49,270 nt of DNA from Anaerolineaceae bacterium UBA6133 (GTDB lineage: Bacteria > Chloroflexota > Anaerolineae > Anaerolineales > Anaerolineaceae). Location of the stretch: assembly GCA_002435825.1 (NCBI GenBank), contig DIVL01000045.1:24485-73754 (forward strand), read 5' to 3'. Every line of letters begins with the position of its first letter. Position 1 is the stretch's first letter. This document shows positions 24,995 to 34,745 of this stretch, piece after piece. A program made the translations under genes and the position numbers. Under the pieces are notes generated by a model, which ran no database searches, was not told where the DNA came from, and worked only from the letters and a program-made list of their open reading frames with translations.

Positions 24995-26760
24995 ATGAAC
25001 ATGAGAGCGTTCCACCGGATTTTAGCAAGTGTAATCCTGCTCCTTTCCATATTTTCAGCGCCTGAACCAGTTTATGCTGAAATCAAAAATTTTTCAGTCA
25101 ACTCCAGCGCAGATACCAGCGATGCTGATCCAGGCAATGGCGTCTGCGCTAATTCTTCCGGACAGTGCACGCTGCGGGCTGCCATGGAAGAAGCTGGATC
25201 GCTCTATCCAGCTCACACGGTGAATATTGGGTTTAATCTGCCATACCCGCACACGATCATCCTCACTGATAACCTTCCACAATTATTTGCTAACGTAGTT
25301 AATGAAAATTTATATCGTGTAATCATTGATGGTAATTACGAATTTGGGGGTTTTGAGGGTTCATCGGCCGACACTACCATAAGCGGGCTCCAACTACAAA
25401 AGTTTACGAACTCTGCCATTTTCGATGTGGTGTCAGGCACAGATTTCATAACCAATAACGTCATAATTGATAATGGGGGTAGTGGAATTTTGCTGGGAGG
25501 TTCAAGCAGCAATGACGGAACCATGACTATCAGAGCAACTATATCGGTTACGATCCCATTAGCGAATTAGCTGTAAGCAATAGTCAAGCTGGAATCACCA
25601 TTATCACTAACTACGAAACGGGAAACAACGTTGTTAAAATCGGTGGAACCAAACTAACTGAAGGCAATTTTATCTCAGGTAATACCCAGAGCGGGATACG
25701 GATTGACAATCTTAGCCAGTCTTTTTCAATTGTCATTCAAGGCAATTACATCGGCACTGACGATTTTGGAACCAGAGCAATTCCAAATGGCGGCAGTGGT
25801 ATTGAGGTGAGCGAATGCCTTGGACAACTTATCATTGGTGGTCTTGAAGAGGTTGGGAATTTGATCTCCGGGAATGATGAGAACGGGCTGAGCATTCAAG
25901 ATGCTACTTATTCCAATTTAGTACAGGGAAACACTTTCGGGACGAACGCTGATGAAAGTCTGAATCTGCCGAATGGATTTAAAGATATTTCCATCATTGA
26001 CAGTACCTACCTGACCATCGGTGGAACCAGTACAGGTTACGCGAATGTTTTAATGAGCGGTATCCGTGGGTATACATTTGATCATCCAATTTCCCATCTC
26101 GAAATTAGAGGCAACTTAATTGGAATTTCCAGAACCGGATTACCAAGACCCGGTTCGTACATCTATCCAGGCATTGACCTTGATGATGTGACCAATCAAT
26201 CTGTAATTTCATATAACACGATCACCAATTTTCCAAAAGGGATTGTGATTAGAGGAGAGGGTTCGAATGTAGCGATACTGAATAACAGGATCTATAACAA
26301 CGCCATCCGGGGTATTGACCTGAACAATGACGGTGTAACCCTCAATGATCCGCCGCCCGATGCAGACCTGGGACCAAATGGGCTGCAAAACTTTCCAATC
26401 ATATCCAATGTCGAGGTCACTCCGATTGGTGAAGCAAAACAAGTTATGTTAGATGTTTCCATCGCTTCCAAACCCAGTACGACTTACTACATTCAGCTGT
26501 TCAGCATCCCATTTTGCAGCCCAAGCGGCTATGGAGAGGGAAAGCAGATTTTCTATTCAAATCCTGTCACAACGGATTCAAATGGATATGGTGTGATCGA
26601 AGAAGTACCGGATTTTTATCCCTTACATATCATCGGTCCCTGCCTGACAGCGACTGCTACAGAATTCGATGGCGTGTACTATCTTGGCACCAGCGAGTTC
26701 TCGCAGGGCGTGATGGCCTGGGAGCCGGAACAGATCTTTTTGCCGATGATCCTGAAATAG
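24995..26760 (+). pseudogene. Secreted CSLREA/parallel beta-helix protein, split by a frameshift
   Basis: The first frame (24995-25570) has a signal peptide, the CSLREA-type block NSSADTSDADPGNGVCA...GQCTLRAAMEEA and the start of a right-handed beta helix. It runs into a stop after TMTIRATISVTIPLAN. In another frame the helix continues without a break from about 25536 (SNYIGYDPISELAVSN) through 25807 to 26760. Restoring one base near 25535, in AGAGCAAC, reconnects them into about 588 aa. The second part has NNRIYNNAIRGIDL-type rungs and ends QIFLPMILK, the C-terminal tail shared with the neighbours. Shine-Dalgarno AGGAGG precedes the start. Either a recent pseudogene or a sequencing error. 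Confidence 0.75.
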
Positions 26761-26781
26761 CTAAATCCTTTAACAGAAAAC

Positions 26782-26818
26782 AAGCTGGTGGTGGCATAAA
26801 CCGCCAGCTTGCATTTTT
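26782..26818. terminator. Bidirectional terminator between convergent secreted-protein genes
   Basis: AAGCTGGTGG/CCGCCAGCTT stem with T-rich tails on both strands, between the beta-helix gene and the delta-60 gene. Confidence 0.7.
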
Positions 26819-26869
26819 GGTAAATGGAATTGCTGATACTAATCTGGTGTTCTTCGGGAAAAAAGTCTC

Positions 26870-29374
26870 CTATCTGACGATCATAGGAAGATAGATGTAG
26901 GAGGGCGGCGTCTCCACATAAATATTCCAAATCACCTCAACCACGGAGCTGGATCCACTATCAATTCCTGAAACAGAATATCCATGTACCTTGATGAACA
27001 GGTTTTCATCATTAGCCAGGCTTAAACCGTCCAACTGCCAGCCCCCGGGAATTCGCTCCCCAACTCCCAGCGGGGTAAAGTTGATCCCGTCGGTGGAAAT
27101 CTCAAAAGCAGTATGCACAAACTCCGGACCAGAACCGCTGCGCAGCCACTCAATCGTCGTGCCTGCTTCGTCAACGCTAAAGGATTGAAGGGCTGCTTCG
27201 GTGGCAGCAACACGACCGACTGTCTGCCGGCTTACCCCCCCCAGGTTATTGAATTGACCGCCCACTATGGTTTTTCCATCATTTTGCGTTGCGATAGCAT
27301 AAACATTATCATCTGCTCCGCCATTAAAGGTAAAGTCCAGAGCTCCTTCGGAGGTCAGTCGTCCAATCCTGTTACATGCAGAACCAGCTAAAGTTGTGAA
27401 CGCACCCCCTACCAGGATCTTCCCATCGGTCTGAAGAGAAAGCGCAAGAACATCGTAATCCGTTGTTGCAGTAAAATCCGTATCGATGTTTCCATCCGGG
27501 TTAAGTCTTCCGAGATGATTGCGAGATGCGCCGCCCAGTGAAGTGAACCGACCCCCAACCAGGATTTTGCCATCGGGCTGAACCACAAGGCTATACACCA
27601 TATCATTTGCCCCTGGAGTAGTAAAGGTGGTATCCAAGGTCCCGTCTCCGTTCAGTTTGGCAATCTTGCTACGACTTACCCCTCCTACAGTTATAAAGTT
27701 GCCGCCAATCAGGATCTTTCCATCCGGCAGGACTGCTACCGTTCGCACCAATCCCCCCACAGGCGCATTGAAACTGGTATCCAGCGTTCCATCTGCATTT
27801 AGACGGGCAACAAAACTGCGTGGAGTAGAACCTATATAAGTAAACCCTCCTGCAAGCAAGATTTTGCCATCAGGTTGCACAGCCAGGGCATTAACCTCGC
27901 CATTTGCAGAAATGGTGAAACCGGGGTCTACTGTTCCATCCGGGTTCAACCTGCCGATGTTAACATGAGTTGCGCCCCCAATCTGCCCAAAACTTCCGCC
28001 CACAATGATCTTGCCATCCGACTGAACTGCCAGGGCATTAATATAACTTCCCGTGATAGCCGGGTTGGTGAAATCCAGGTCCCTGGTGCCGTCCGCGTTC
28101 AACCTGCCGACCCTGGATGAAGGGCTGCCTCCCACAAAATCAAATCCACCACCCAGCAGGATCTTACCATCCGGCTGAAGCGCGATAGCATTGACATATA
28201 AGTCAGTCCCAGTGGTGAGGTTCGCGTCCAACGAGCCGTCCGGGTTTAGACGCCCAAGTTTATTGCGCGAGACGCCACCCAAGGTTGTGAAATCACCGCC
28301 CACAAGGATGCTTCTGTCTTGTTGAACCTTGACGGTGTAAACATAGGAATTGGCTACCGATTTAAAACCGGTATCAAGGCTGCCATCGCTGTGCAGCCGG
28401 GCAATGTTCTGTTGTGTGATCGTATTAACTGCTCCAAAAGCACCACCGATCACGATTTTTCCGTCTGGCTGCACAGCTATAGACATCAGCCTCAAAGCTC
28501 CACCAGTCAAGACCGGGTTGAAGCCAGCGTCAAGGGAGCAGTCTGCGTTTAGCCTGGCAATCAGGGTCCGGGTAACCCCATCTACTGCGCCGATCAATCC
28601 CCCGATCACAATTTTTCCATCTGCCTGAAGTCCGATGGTATCAACGCTTCCACCAACGGTGCCCCCGCAAGTGCTGTCGAAAGTGCCACTGGGGTTCAAC
28701 CTGCCAAACCAATTCTTGCCGCTGCCCGCGAGATTGTCATAGGAACCGCCCACAAGAATCTTATTGTCGGGATCAACCGCGATTGATTTAACCGAACCGA
28801 CATTGGCTGTTTGCGCGGTGAAGGTGTCATCAAGACTTCCATCTTCATTCAGGCGCGCAAGGTTGTTCCGAAAAATACCATTTAGCTCTCCGAACAAGCC
28901 GCCAAGCAATATTTTCCCATCCTCCTGAACGACAATTGTGTACAACTCGCCTTGGGTAATGCTGGCGTTAAAATCTGAATCGACACTGCCATCCGAATGC
29001 AGCCTGGCAATGCGCAAATGGGCTTCTCCACCGACATCAGTAAAGCCGCCGGCGATCAGGATCTTCCCATCTGCCTGCGGCGCGATCCATTGCACGTGTC
29101 CGTCCAGGGCGGGCGTGGTGAAGTCCGCGTCCAGAGAGCCGTCCGGGTTTAAACGCGCAAGCCGCGCAACCGCCTGACCTGCAATAGTGGTGAAATAACC
29201 ACCCACCAGGATCTTGCCATCCGGCTGAACGGCTATCGTTTGCACGATACCGCTGGGAGAAGGATTAAAACCGTCTTCAGCACCAAGGGCTTTGACTGGT
29301 GTTGGTGCGAACAGGTTCATCAACAATGCCGTGAATAAAATGATTAGAATCGTTCGGTTGACTATTTTTTTCAT
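26870..29374 (-). CDS. Secreted delta-60-repeat (beta-propeller-like) protein with C-terminal YLPMIVR tail
   Basis: 834 aa. A signal peptide (about 1-29) is followed by 14 repeats of about 50-55 residues built on PDGKILVGG-F....RN-IARLN-DGSLD--F, the delta-60 repeat. A final non-repeat domain of about 120 residues (from about 705) precedes the extreme C-terminus PPSYIYLPMIVR. The repeat number suggests two seven-bladed propellers. No catalytic motif is visible; a surface or extracellular binding role is inferred. The start has GGAGATGAG upstream. The tail is shared with two unrelated secreted proteins next door. Confidence 0.85.
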   Translation of the reverse strand: MKKIVNRTILIILFTALLMNLFAPTPVKALGAEDGFNPSPSGIVQTIAVQPDGKILVGGYFTTIAGQAVARLARLNPDGSLDADFTTPALDGHVQWIAPQADGKILIAGGFTDVGGEAHLRIARLHSDGSVDSDFNASITQGELYTIVVQEDGKILLGGLFGELNGIFRNNLARLNEDGSLDDTFTAQTANVGSVKSIAVDPDNKILVGGSYDNLAGSGKNWFGRLNPSGTFDSTCGGTVGGSVDTIGLQADGKIVIGGLIGAVDGVTRTLIARLNADCSLDAGFNPVLTGGALRLMSIAVQPDGKIVIGGAFGAVNTITQQNIARLHSDGSLDTGFKSVANSYVYTVKVQQDRSILVGGDFTTLGGVSRNKLGRLNPDGSLDANLTTGTDLYVNAIALQPDGKILLGGGFDFVGGSPSSRVGRLNADGTRDLDFTNPAITGSYINALAVQSDGKIIVGGSFGQIGGATHVNIGRLNPDGTVDPGFTISANGEVNALAVQPDGKILLAGGFTYIGSTPRSFVARLNADGTLDTSFNAPVGGLVRTVAVLPDGKILIGGNFITVGGVSRSKIAKLNGDGTLDTTFTTPGANDMVYSLVVQPDGKILVGGRFTSLGGASRNHLGRLNPDGNIDTDFTATTDYDVLALSLQTDGKILVGGAFTTLAGSACNRIGRLTSEGALDFTFNGGADDNVYAIATQNDGKTIVGGQFNNLGGVSRQTVGRVAATEAALQSFSVDEAGTTIEWLRSGSGPEFVHTAFEISTDGINFTPLGVGERIPGGWQLDGLSLANDENLFIKVHGYSVSGIDSGSSSVVEVIWNIYVETPPSYIYLPMIVR

Positions 29375-29820
29375 CGCTCATCTCCATTGAACTATCCAGT
29401 AAAGCAGTTGCTTCGCGCAACGCTTTTTCTGGTCTGACCCTGCTTGAATTTTTATTTCAATTAGCAAACTGCACCTCAATGTTGCTTGAAATGTGCTGCT
29501 TTGAATGTTTTAAGCTTCAGAGTAATGAAATCCGGCTATATGAAGTTTCCGAAGGTAGAATCCCTCACTATTTATCTTATTCAGTTATTGAAACGAGCTG
29601 AGTAAAATGGATGATTTAGTATAACAAATTCTGTTTAGTTTACCACTATTTTTGAGAAAACTTCCGGATTTCATTTGAACATTTCCGATTGAGTGTGCTT
29701 CTTTATCTCAATGCCAGCTTAAGTAGCTGCCTCTATTGGTTTTGCTTAACAACCAGAAAGGGTTCGATCGATCCTGGGCTAAATCAAACAGAAAAGGTCT
29801 GCTAATGCGATTGATTGTCA
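29375..29820. other. Intergenic, nothing recognised
   Basis: About 450 bp without a credible gene. It is A+T-rich; a 63-aa minus frame at 29708-29899 overlaps the RCC1 gene end and has no support. Confidence 0.5.
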
Positions 29821-29847
29821 GGCGGGTCGAAAGCCTTTCAACCCGCC
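29821..29847. terminator. Strong hairpin after the RCC1 gene
   Basis: GGCGGGT-CGAAAG and CTTTCA-ACCCGCC pair over about 13 bp with a tiny loop. No T tract follows on the minus strand, so it may protect the RNA end or pause polymerase rather than be a classic terminator. Confidence 0.5.
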
Positions 29848-29862
29848 CACTAGGAGCTAGTT

Positions 29863-31416
29863 TTACTTTACAATCAGTGGTAAGTAGAGTTTTATCCATT
29901 CTCCCTGGATGATTAGATTAATCCCCTCTACTCCCTCACCTTCAGGCAGGGATATCGTGTCAGGGATGTTATTTTCATCAGCGTCATACCATACATAAGG
30001 TTCAGTCCAATCAATATCCTCTCCAGATCCATCTACATCCAGATAGGCAAGAATATAATAATCGTCTTCCTCCAAATACCAGACCTCATAAGTATCTCCG
30101 CTTGAATAAGGATAATCATTTGCAAAAGGTTCACTATCTTCTGGATCCAGGAAAACTGCCACACCAATGGGTCCTGCTGGAGCGCCCGAGACTTGCACCT
30201 CACCACTTATCTTACCCACTGTAGAAATAACGTCAATCGGCACAAGGCTGTCTGTATATGTCTCCCCCATTCCAAGCTGACCGTATAAATTATCTCCCCA
30301 ACACTTAATGCCTCCAGAATTTTGCGCATCCATTAAGGCACAGGTGTGAGCATGGCCTGCGGTTAATGCGATGACGCCTTCGCTCAACCCAGAAACATCC
30401 ACAGGCGCAATCCGATCGACAGTTGAGTTATCACCAACCTGACCCTGATTGTTGCGGCCCCAACATTTGACAGCGCCTTCGGTTGTTACTGCACAGGTGT
30501 GATTACTGCCAGCGGCAACGGACATCACGCCTGTACTTAAACCAGTGACATCCACAGGAATATTACTGTAGTTCTCTGCCCTATCATCCCCCAACTGACC
30601 TTCCCAGTTCCTACCCCAACATTTCACACCTCCACCGCTGGTTAGAGCACAGGCATGTGCATTACCTGTGGCAATTGCGATAATGCCACTACCCAAACCA
30701 ACCACATCAACCGGGGCATATTTAGGGTCATAATCACCATTTCCTAATTGACCATACTCGTTGTAACCCCAACACTTAACACCCTCGCCAGTTGTCAGGG
30801 CACAGGCAAAATATTCACCCACCGAAATGGATTGAACCGTACCTTCAGTAAACCCCAAAACCGCTGTTGGAATCGTTGGATATGGGTCAAGAGGTACACC
30901 AGAACCAATCTGTCCATAAGAGTCACTTCCCCAACAATAGGCTGCACCGGCTGTGGTTACACCGCAGGTGTTGACATAACCAGTGGCAATATGATCCCAT
31001 AGTAATCCCCCAGTGACCAATACTGGATAATAACTTTGATCATTATCTCCAGTCCCCAATTCGCCGTCTTCGTTTTTTCCCCAACAATAAGCATCATTCT
31101 CAAGTGTGGTGGTACAGGAATGACTGCCCCCAGCTGATGGCGTTGCACCCATATACTTCAAGGACTCTAGTCTTAATGGTGTGGGAGATAAAGGTATAGC
31201 TTCTCCGACGCCCAATTCACCATCATTATTAACGCCCCAACACATCGTGCTATTTCGTACTGAAGTTGCACAAGTGTGTTCAGGACCCGCATCGATCGAA
31301 ATAAAATAGTTTGGCATCCCCTCAGATTCAATTTTTGATAAAGAAGTTGCATCCCCCAATGGCATCAAAAGAAACAAAAAACATACAAACAAAGATACAT
31401 ACTTTTTCCTGCCCAC
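29863..31416 (-). CDS. Secreted RCC1-repeat propeller protein with C-terminal YLPLIVK tail
   Basis: 517 aa. A signal peptide is followed by seven RCC1-type repeats with the core HTCA-T--G-VKCWG-N--GQLG (about residues 45-385), predicting one seven-bladed propeller in which each blade has a C...CWG pair, probably disulfide-linked outside the cell. A short beta domain (about 390-500) with acidic, Tyr-rich stretches follows, and the chain ends WIKLYLPLIVK. The RCC1 fold is a binding platform; no enzyme motif is seen. Confidence 0.85.
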   Translation of the reverse strand: MGRKKYVSLFVCFLFLLMPLGDATSLSKIESEGMPNYFISIDAGPEHTCATSVRNSTMCWGVNNDGELGVGEAIPLSPTPLRLESLKYMGATPSAGGSHSCTTTLENDAYCWGKNEDGELGTGDNDQSYYPVLVTGGLLWDHIATGYVNTCGVTTAGAAYCWGSDSYGQIGSGVPLDPYPTIPTAVLGFTEGTVQSISVGEYFACALTTGEGVKCWGYNEYGQLGNGDYDPKYAPVDVVGLGSGIIAIATGNAHACALTSGGGVKCWGRNWEGQLGDDRAENYSNIPVDVTGLSTGVMSVAAGSNHTCAVTTEGAVKCWGRNNQGQVGDNSTVDRIAPVDVSGLSEGVIALTAGHAHTCALMDAQNSGGIKCWGDNLYGQLGMGETYTDSLVPIDVISTVGKISGEVQVSGAPAGPIGVAVFLDPEDSEPFANDYPYSSGDTYEVWYLEEDDYYILAYLDVDGSGEDIDWTEPYVWYDADENNIPDTISLPEGEGVEGINLIIQGEWIKLYLPLIVK

Positions 31417-31584
31417 ATTGACCTCCTTAAGTTAATGGTTTACATCCAGCGCATTGCTGGTCGATTTTGGGAACTTTGTTTGAACGAGCATCCTCTTCAA
31501 CTTATAGCAAACCTATTCCAAATCAAAGTTCCACATGACTGTATAGCTGGCTTTTTGAGCAAGGCATTCTTAATAGTTGGCAGG

Positions 31585-31997
31585 TTAGAGGCTGCTCAGG
31601 TTAACCCGCTTAAACAACTCCTTCCCCAATATGAATAAATACACAGAAACTTTTGAATGATTTATTTCTAACATGTTTACAACGTCGCCATTAATCACAG
31701 GAAGATTGATGTGCATATCACTTGTGGCATTAGCAGTCACAGCACCATTAATCGTCCAGGCAGCAGCGTTCATACCAGAACCATAATCATTCGTGAGATT
31801 TTCCACTGGATTCATCGTGATGCTGCTAACAGAACGTGATTATCGCTCCAATTCGCAATTGTGAACCAATCGGCACTTGTATTCCCTTCCCAGGTACAGG
31901 TCTCAGCCTGCACAGGTTTGTTCGCGCCGGCCAGGAAACTTAAAGCAAGTACCAGAACCAAGAACGTTCTAAGGGTAATGTAAAGGGACCTTCTCAT
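31585..31997 (-). pseudogene. Remnant of a secreted protein
   Basis: The frame from 31997 encodes a good signal peptide ending VQAET and then CTWEGNTSADWFTIANWSDN, the start of a secreted repeat protein. It shifts out of frame near 31815, after which another frame gives MNPVENLTNDYGSG...INLPVINGDVVNMLEI, which looks like a continuation. Both pieces are too short to be a working gene. Probably the decayed start of another member of the 25-31 kb surface-protein block. Confidence 0.6.
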
Positions 31998-32256
31998 GAC
32001 GACTCCTTTTTTACTTTTAAAGTTGTGATGGTGATGTCAGGCGTTTCCTCATCAAGCTTAAAAATAAAGCTTGTGGTGACTTAATAAAGTAGCTACTTGT
32101 TAACAAATAAGAAACAGCAATTTTTGGTCTAAAATTTTAAAGTAAGTATTGGAACTGATCCTCATAATTTTACTATAAATAAATTTATCAGCAGGCAAAT
32201 TCTGCGAAATTCTTTAGGGAAATTGATGTTGATAATCTGATGATGGATTCTGTCAG

Positions 32257-32382
32257 ATCGCCAGCCCCCGCGCCTTGGCGCAGCTGCTGCATGCCCGTTG
32301 TACAGCGACCCACACCCGCCCTCAACAGGGATGCGTGTGGGAGATTCTCGCCAAGGTGAGTCGGGGGAGCGGCTTGACCTAA
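32257..32382 (+). pseudogene. Fossil 3' end of a second serine-palmitoyltransferase-like gene
   Basis: Reads in frame as IAS...AQLLHARCTATHTRPQ...AKVSRGSGLT and a stop. This parallels the last 42 residues of the enzyme at 23412-24590 (IAPATAPGRQLL...ATHTRPQLERV...AKVGRANGLI, stop) with one codon fewer. No upstream part of the gene remains. It overlaps the 3' end of the GTPase gene by 4 bp. Confidence 0.8.
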
Positions 32383-33614
32383 CTTTCGCTGTCTTTGCCG
32401 GGTTGGGTGGCCGCGGTAGTCTCGCTGACGAGGTCAACCACAACCTGTTTCATGCGTTTTCTGGATGGCTTGCGCGTGAAAAGCTTACGCATGCGCTCAA
32501 CCAGCGACTGCGAAAGTTCGCGGCTGAGCTGGCGGAACCTTTCATCGCTGATGTGCTCGCCCTTCTCGAACCACTCGATCGCGGCGTAGCCCATCACGAT
32601 TGTCATCGAGGTGGCGATGGCCGAGGAGAGGATCCAGCCGGGCACGGCTGCGAACTTCGAAAGCTGCTGAAAAAGCGCCCTGCCCAGCATGCCCATCCCG
32701 AAGGTGCCGATCAATTCACGCGCGCGTTTGGCGGTGATCTTGTATTGGTAGATGCGGGCGATCGTCAGCACCATGCCGGTTTGGGTGGCAACCAACGGGA
32801 GGAAGTCGATCACCGGCAGGGGGGATAGGGCGATGGCGGCGGAGAGCGACGAGGCGGTGGTGATGCTGCGCCAGGCGATCTTGCGGCGGTATTGGGGCAT
32901 CGCTTTTGCCAGCGCGAGCGTCATGGCTGGGTCGGCGGCGATGATCGCCAGCGTCACCTGCCCGATGCCTTCGCCCTTCAGCGCGGAAATCGGGATCACC
33001 TGTTCGGGGGAAACGTTCAGGTTGGCGGCGGTCTTGGCGATCACATCCTGTTTGAACTTTTCGACCAGGTCGATCTTGTTCAGGACGATGATGAAGGGCT
33101 TTTTCAGTCCCAGCAGTTCCTCGTAGAGCCCCAGCTCGGTTTGCTTGACCCCCTGCATGGCGTCGAATACCAGGATCAGGAAGTCTGCATGCCTGGCGGC
33201 TGCCAGCGCGTGCTCGCGCTCGGTTTCGCCCACCGCGCCGACGGCATCCGCGCCGGGAGTATCGATCATGGTGAAAATGCCGGCGTCGGCTTCCTGGTTG
33301 ACGCGCGTTGTGCCGGGGATGGGGCTGACCTCCGCCTGGTCGGTCTTGACGCGCACGAATTGATTGAACAGGGTGGACTTGCCGACGTTGGCAGGACCAA
33401 TGATCGCGACTTTCTTATGATCCCCGAGCACCGCTTTGGAGTGCATCAGCGCCAGGTCGATCAAGCTGTTGAGCGGATTCTTGTTAAGCGGGATGCCCTG
33501 CAGCAGTCCGTCGATTTCGGTTCTTTGCTGCTCAGGCACCACCTGCCAGGCACTCTGCAGAAGCGATTTGGTTGGGGTGTTGAAATATTTCTGGACGTCT
33601 GAAAACTCGGGCAT
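32379..33614 (-). CDS. Era-like GTPase with C-terminal DUF697 membrane-associated domain
   Basis: 411 aa. G-motifs: GPANVGKST (G1), DTPG (G3), NKID (G4) and SAL (G5), all intact, with PGTTR in switch I (about residues 68-230). The C-terminal DUF697/YcjF-like region contains the SPLPVIDFLPLVATQTGMV block and a second hydrophobic stretch (VPGWILSSAIATSMTIVMGYAAI), then a basic tail rich in Arg/Lys. Members are thought to work at the membrane in stress or envelope processes; the precise role is unknown. Monocistronic. Confidence 0.85.
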   Translation of the reverse strand: MPEFSDVQKYFNTPTKSLLQSAWQVVPEQQRTEIDGLLQGIPLNKNPLNSLIDLALMHSKAVLGDHKKVAIIGPANVGKSTLFNQFVRVKTDQAEVSPIPGTTRVNQEADAGIFTMIDTPGADAVGAVGETEREHALAAARHADFLILVFDAMQGVKQTELGLYEELLGLKKPFIIVLNKIDLVEKFKQDVIAKTAANLNVSPEQVIPISALKGEGIGQVTLAIIAADPAMTLALAKAMPQYRRKIAWRSITTASSLSAAIALSPLPVIDFLPLVATQTGMVLTIARIYQYKITAKRARELIGTFGMGMLGRALFQQLSKFAAVPGWILSSAIATSMTIVMGYAAIEWFEKGEHISDERFRQLSRELSQSLVERMRKLFTRKPSRKRMKQVVVDLVSETTAATQPGKDSES

Positions 33615-33653
33615 TTTTGATCCAATTCTCTGGTGAGTAATAAAAATTATACG

Positions 33654-34200
33654 CTATGAATTGGATGAGGATTGAGGCTGCAGTGGGTTTGCGGGGTGGG
33701 AAGCGGATTGGGGCGTTCCATATGAATGATTTTGTCGTAGGGAACGGCCTGGTGCCGTTCCGTTTGAATTGCGGAAGGGGTCAAGCCCCTTCCCTACAAA
33801 AAGTTTTGTCATGGGGAACGACCTTGTGCCATTCCGTTTGTAGTGTGGCAGATGTTTGTCGTAGGGAACGGTCCCTATCCTGGTAGCGAAGCGGATAGGA
33901 TGCGCCGTTCCACATGTATTGCGGAAGCCGTATGTCAGGTTCCGCAACCTGCCCCGTGTATTTTTACGGGGCCTGCCCCGTGTATTTTTACGGGGTTAAA
34001 TCTGACATCATAAGCCTCATCCAATGCGTAACTATCATTTTCTCTTTGTAAACGCGCTTGTCACCGTAGGTCAGGTTCCGTTCCTGAACCTGACATCACA
34101 ATCTTTTCTGTAGGGAACGGTCCCTGCCCTGGTAGCGAAGCGGATAGGGTGCGTCGTTCGGTTTGTATTGCGGAAGGGATAACGCTGTTTAGACAAGTAT
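33654..34200. repeat. Intergenic cluster of GTAGGGAACGG palindromes and GGGG hairpins
   Basis: 33737-33797 is a closed element: outer GTAGGGAA/TTCCCTAC with inner hairpins CGGC...GCCG and GGAAGGGG/CCCCTTCC. Related partial copies start near 33860 and 34110 and share CCTGGTAGCGAAGCGGATAG. 33948-33995 is a 24-bp direct repeat, each unit holding CCCCGT/ACGGGG. A GTAGGTCAGGTTCCG...GAACCTGAC hairpin lies at about 34067. Confidence 0.65.
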
Positions 34201-34422
34201 GATTGTTTACACATTATCCAGGGTGATTGTTTACAGTCTTTAGGGCAGACACAGGGGGTCTGCCCCTACGACAGACACCTCTCCCTCAAACCCCCACGTG
34301 TAGAGGTAACCCCCCGTGGTTACCCGTCACCACGACAAATACGGGGTTACCTTTGTGATCCAGGATGATCCGTTTAATAGATAAAAGTGTAAATAGTCAC
34401 CCTAAACAAGATGTAAACCATC
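34201..34422. repeat. Inverted pair of IS-end-like sequences without a transposase
   Basis: 34201-34235, read on the minus strand, and 34388-34422, on the plus strand, match at 27 of 35 positions. Both have two TGTAAA-y-n-ATC boxes about 25 nt apart around TCACCCT. The 150 bp between them hold only short palindromes. Repeated TGT boxes at both ends are typical of IS21-family termini, so this looks like an internally deleted element. Confidence 0.5.
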
Positions 34423-34515
34423 ATTGTTTGACACAAGCTCTTGCCTTACGAATGTTTTTGTTGTTTGAAACGTAGTTTTTCCTTTATTTATAAAAATCTG
34501 GATCGGGAAAATTAG

Positions 34516-34544
34516 TTGACTTTTAGGCCTATTTCGGGTAATAT
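34516..34544 (+). promoter_or_regulatory. Promoter of tRNA-Met
   Basis: TTGACT at 34516-34521, a 17-bp spacer, TAATAT at 34539-34544; the predicted start lies about 7 nt before the mature tRNA. Confidence 0.7.
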
Positions 34545-34557
34545 CTTTGGGCATCGT

Positions 34558-34629
34558 GGCGAGGTAGCTCAACGGTGGAGCAGTGGACTCATAAGCCATT
34601 GGTTCTGGGTTCAAATCCCAGCCTCGCCA
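34558..34629 (+). tRNA. tRNA-Met (anticodon CAT)
   Basis: 72 nt. Acceptor GGCGAGG/CCTCGCC is perfect; D stem GCTC/GAGC; anticodon loop CTCATAA; T arm CTGGG-TTCAAAT-CCCAG; discriminator A. CCA is not encoded. The first base pair is matched, which argues for an elongator rather than initiator type; a tRNA-Ile with lysidine-modified CAT cannot be excluded. The anticodon stem has an A.G opposition next to the loop. T-rich sequence follows. Confidence 0.9.
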
Positions 34630-34650
34630 TTTTTTATTTTAATAGCTATC

Positions 34651-34713
34651 TTGGTTCTGGGTTTGCCCCGATGGGGCATTCCGTTTACTTCGTTCACTTC
34701 ACAAATCCCAGCC
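34651..34713 (+). repeat. Interrupted copy of the tRNA-Met 3' end
   Basis: TTGGTTCTGGGTT (34651-34663) and CAAATCCCAGCC (34702-34713) together reproduce the T-arm part of the tRNA just upstream. A 38-bp insert with a GCCCCGATGGGGC hairpin splits it. A tRNA 3' duplication is the usual mark left by integrase-mediated insertion. Confidence 0.6.
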
Positions 34714-34745
34714 ACGATTCCAATTAAGGCCAAAAGTTGTGTTAG

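Noticed and set aside
29708..29899. 63-codon minus ORF next to the RCC1 gene
   Set aside because: It runs through the strong hairpin at 29821-29847 and has no recognisable feature.
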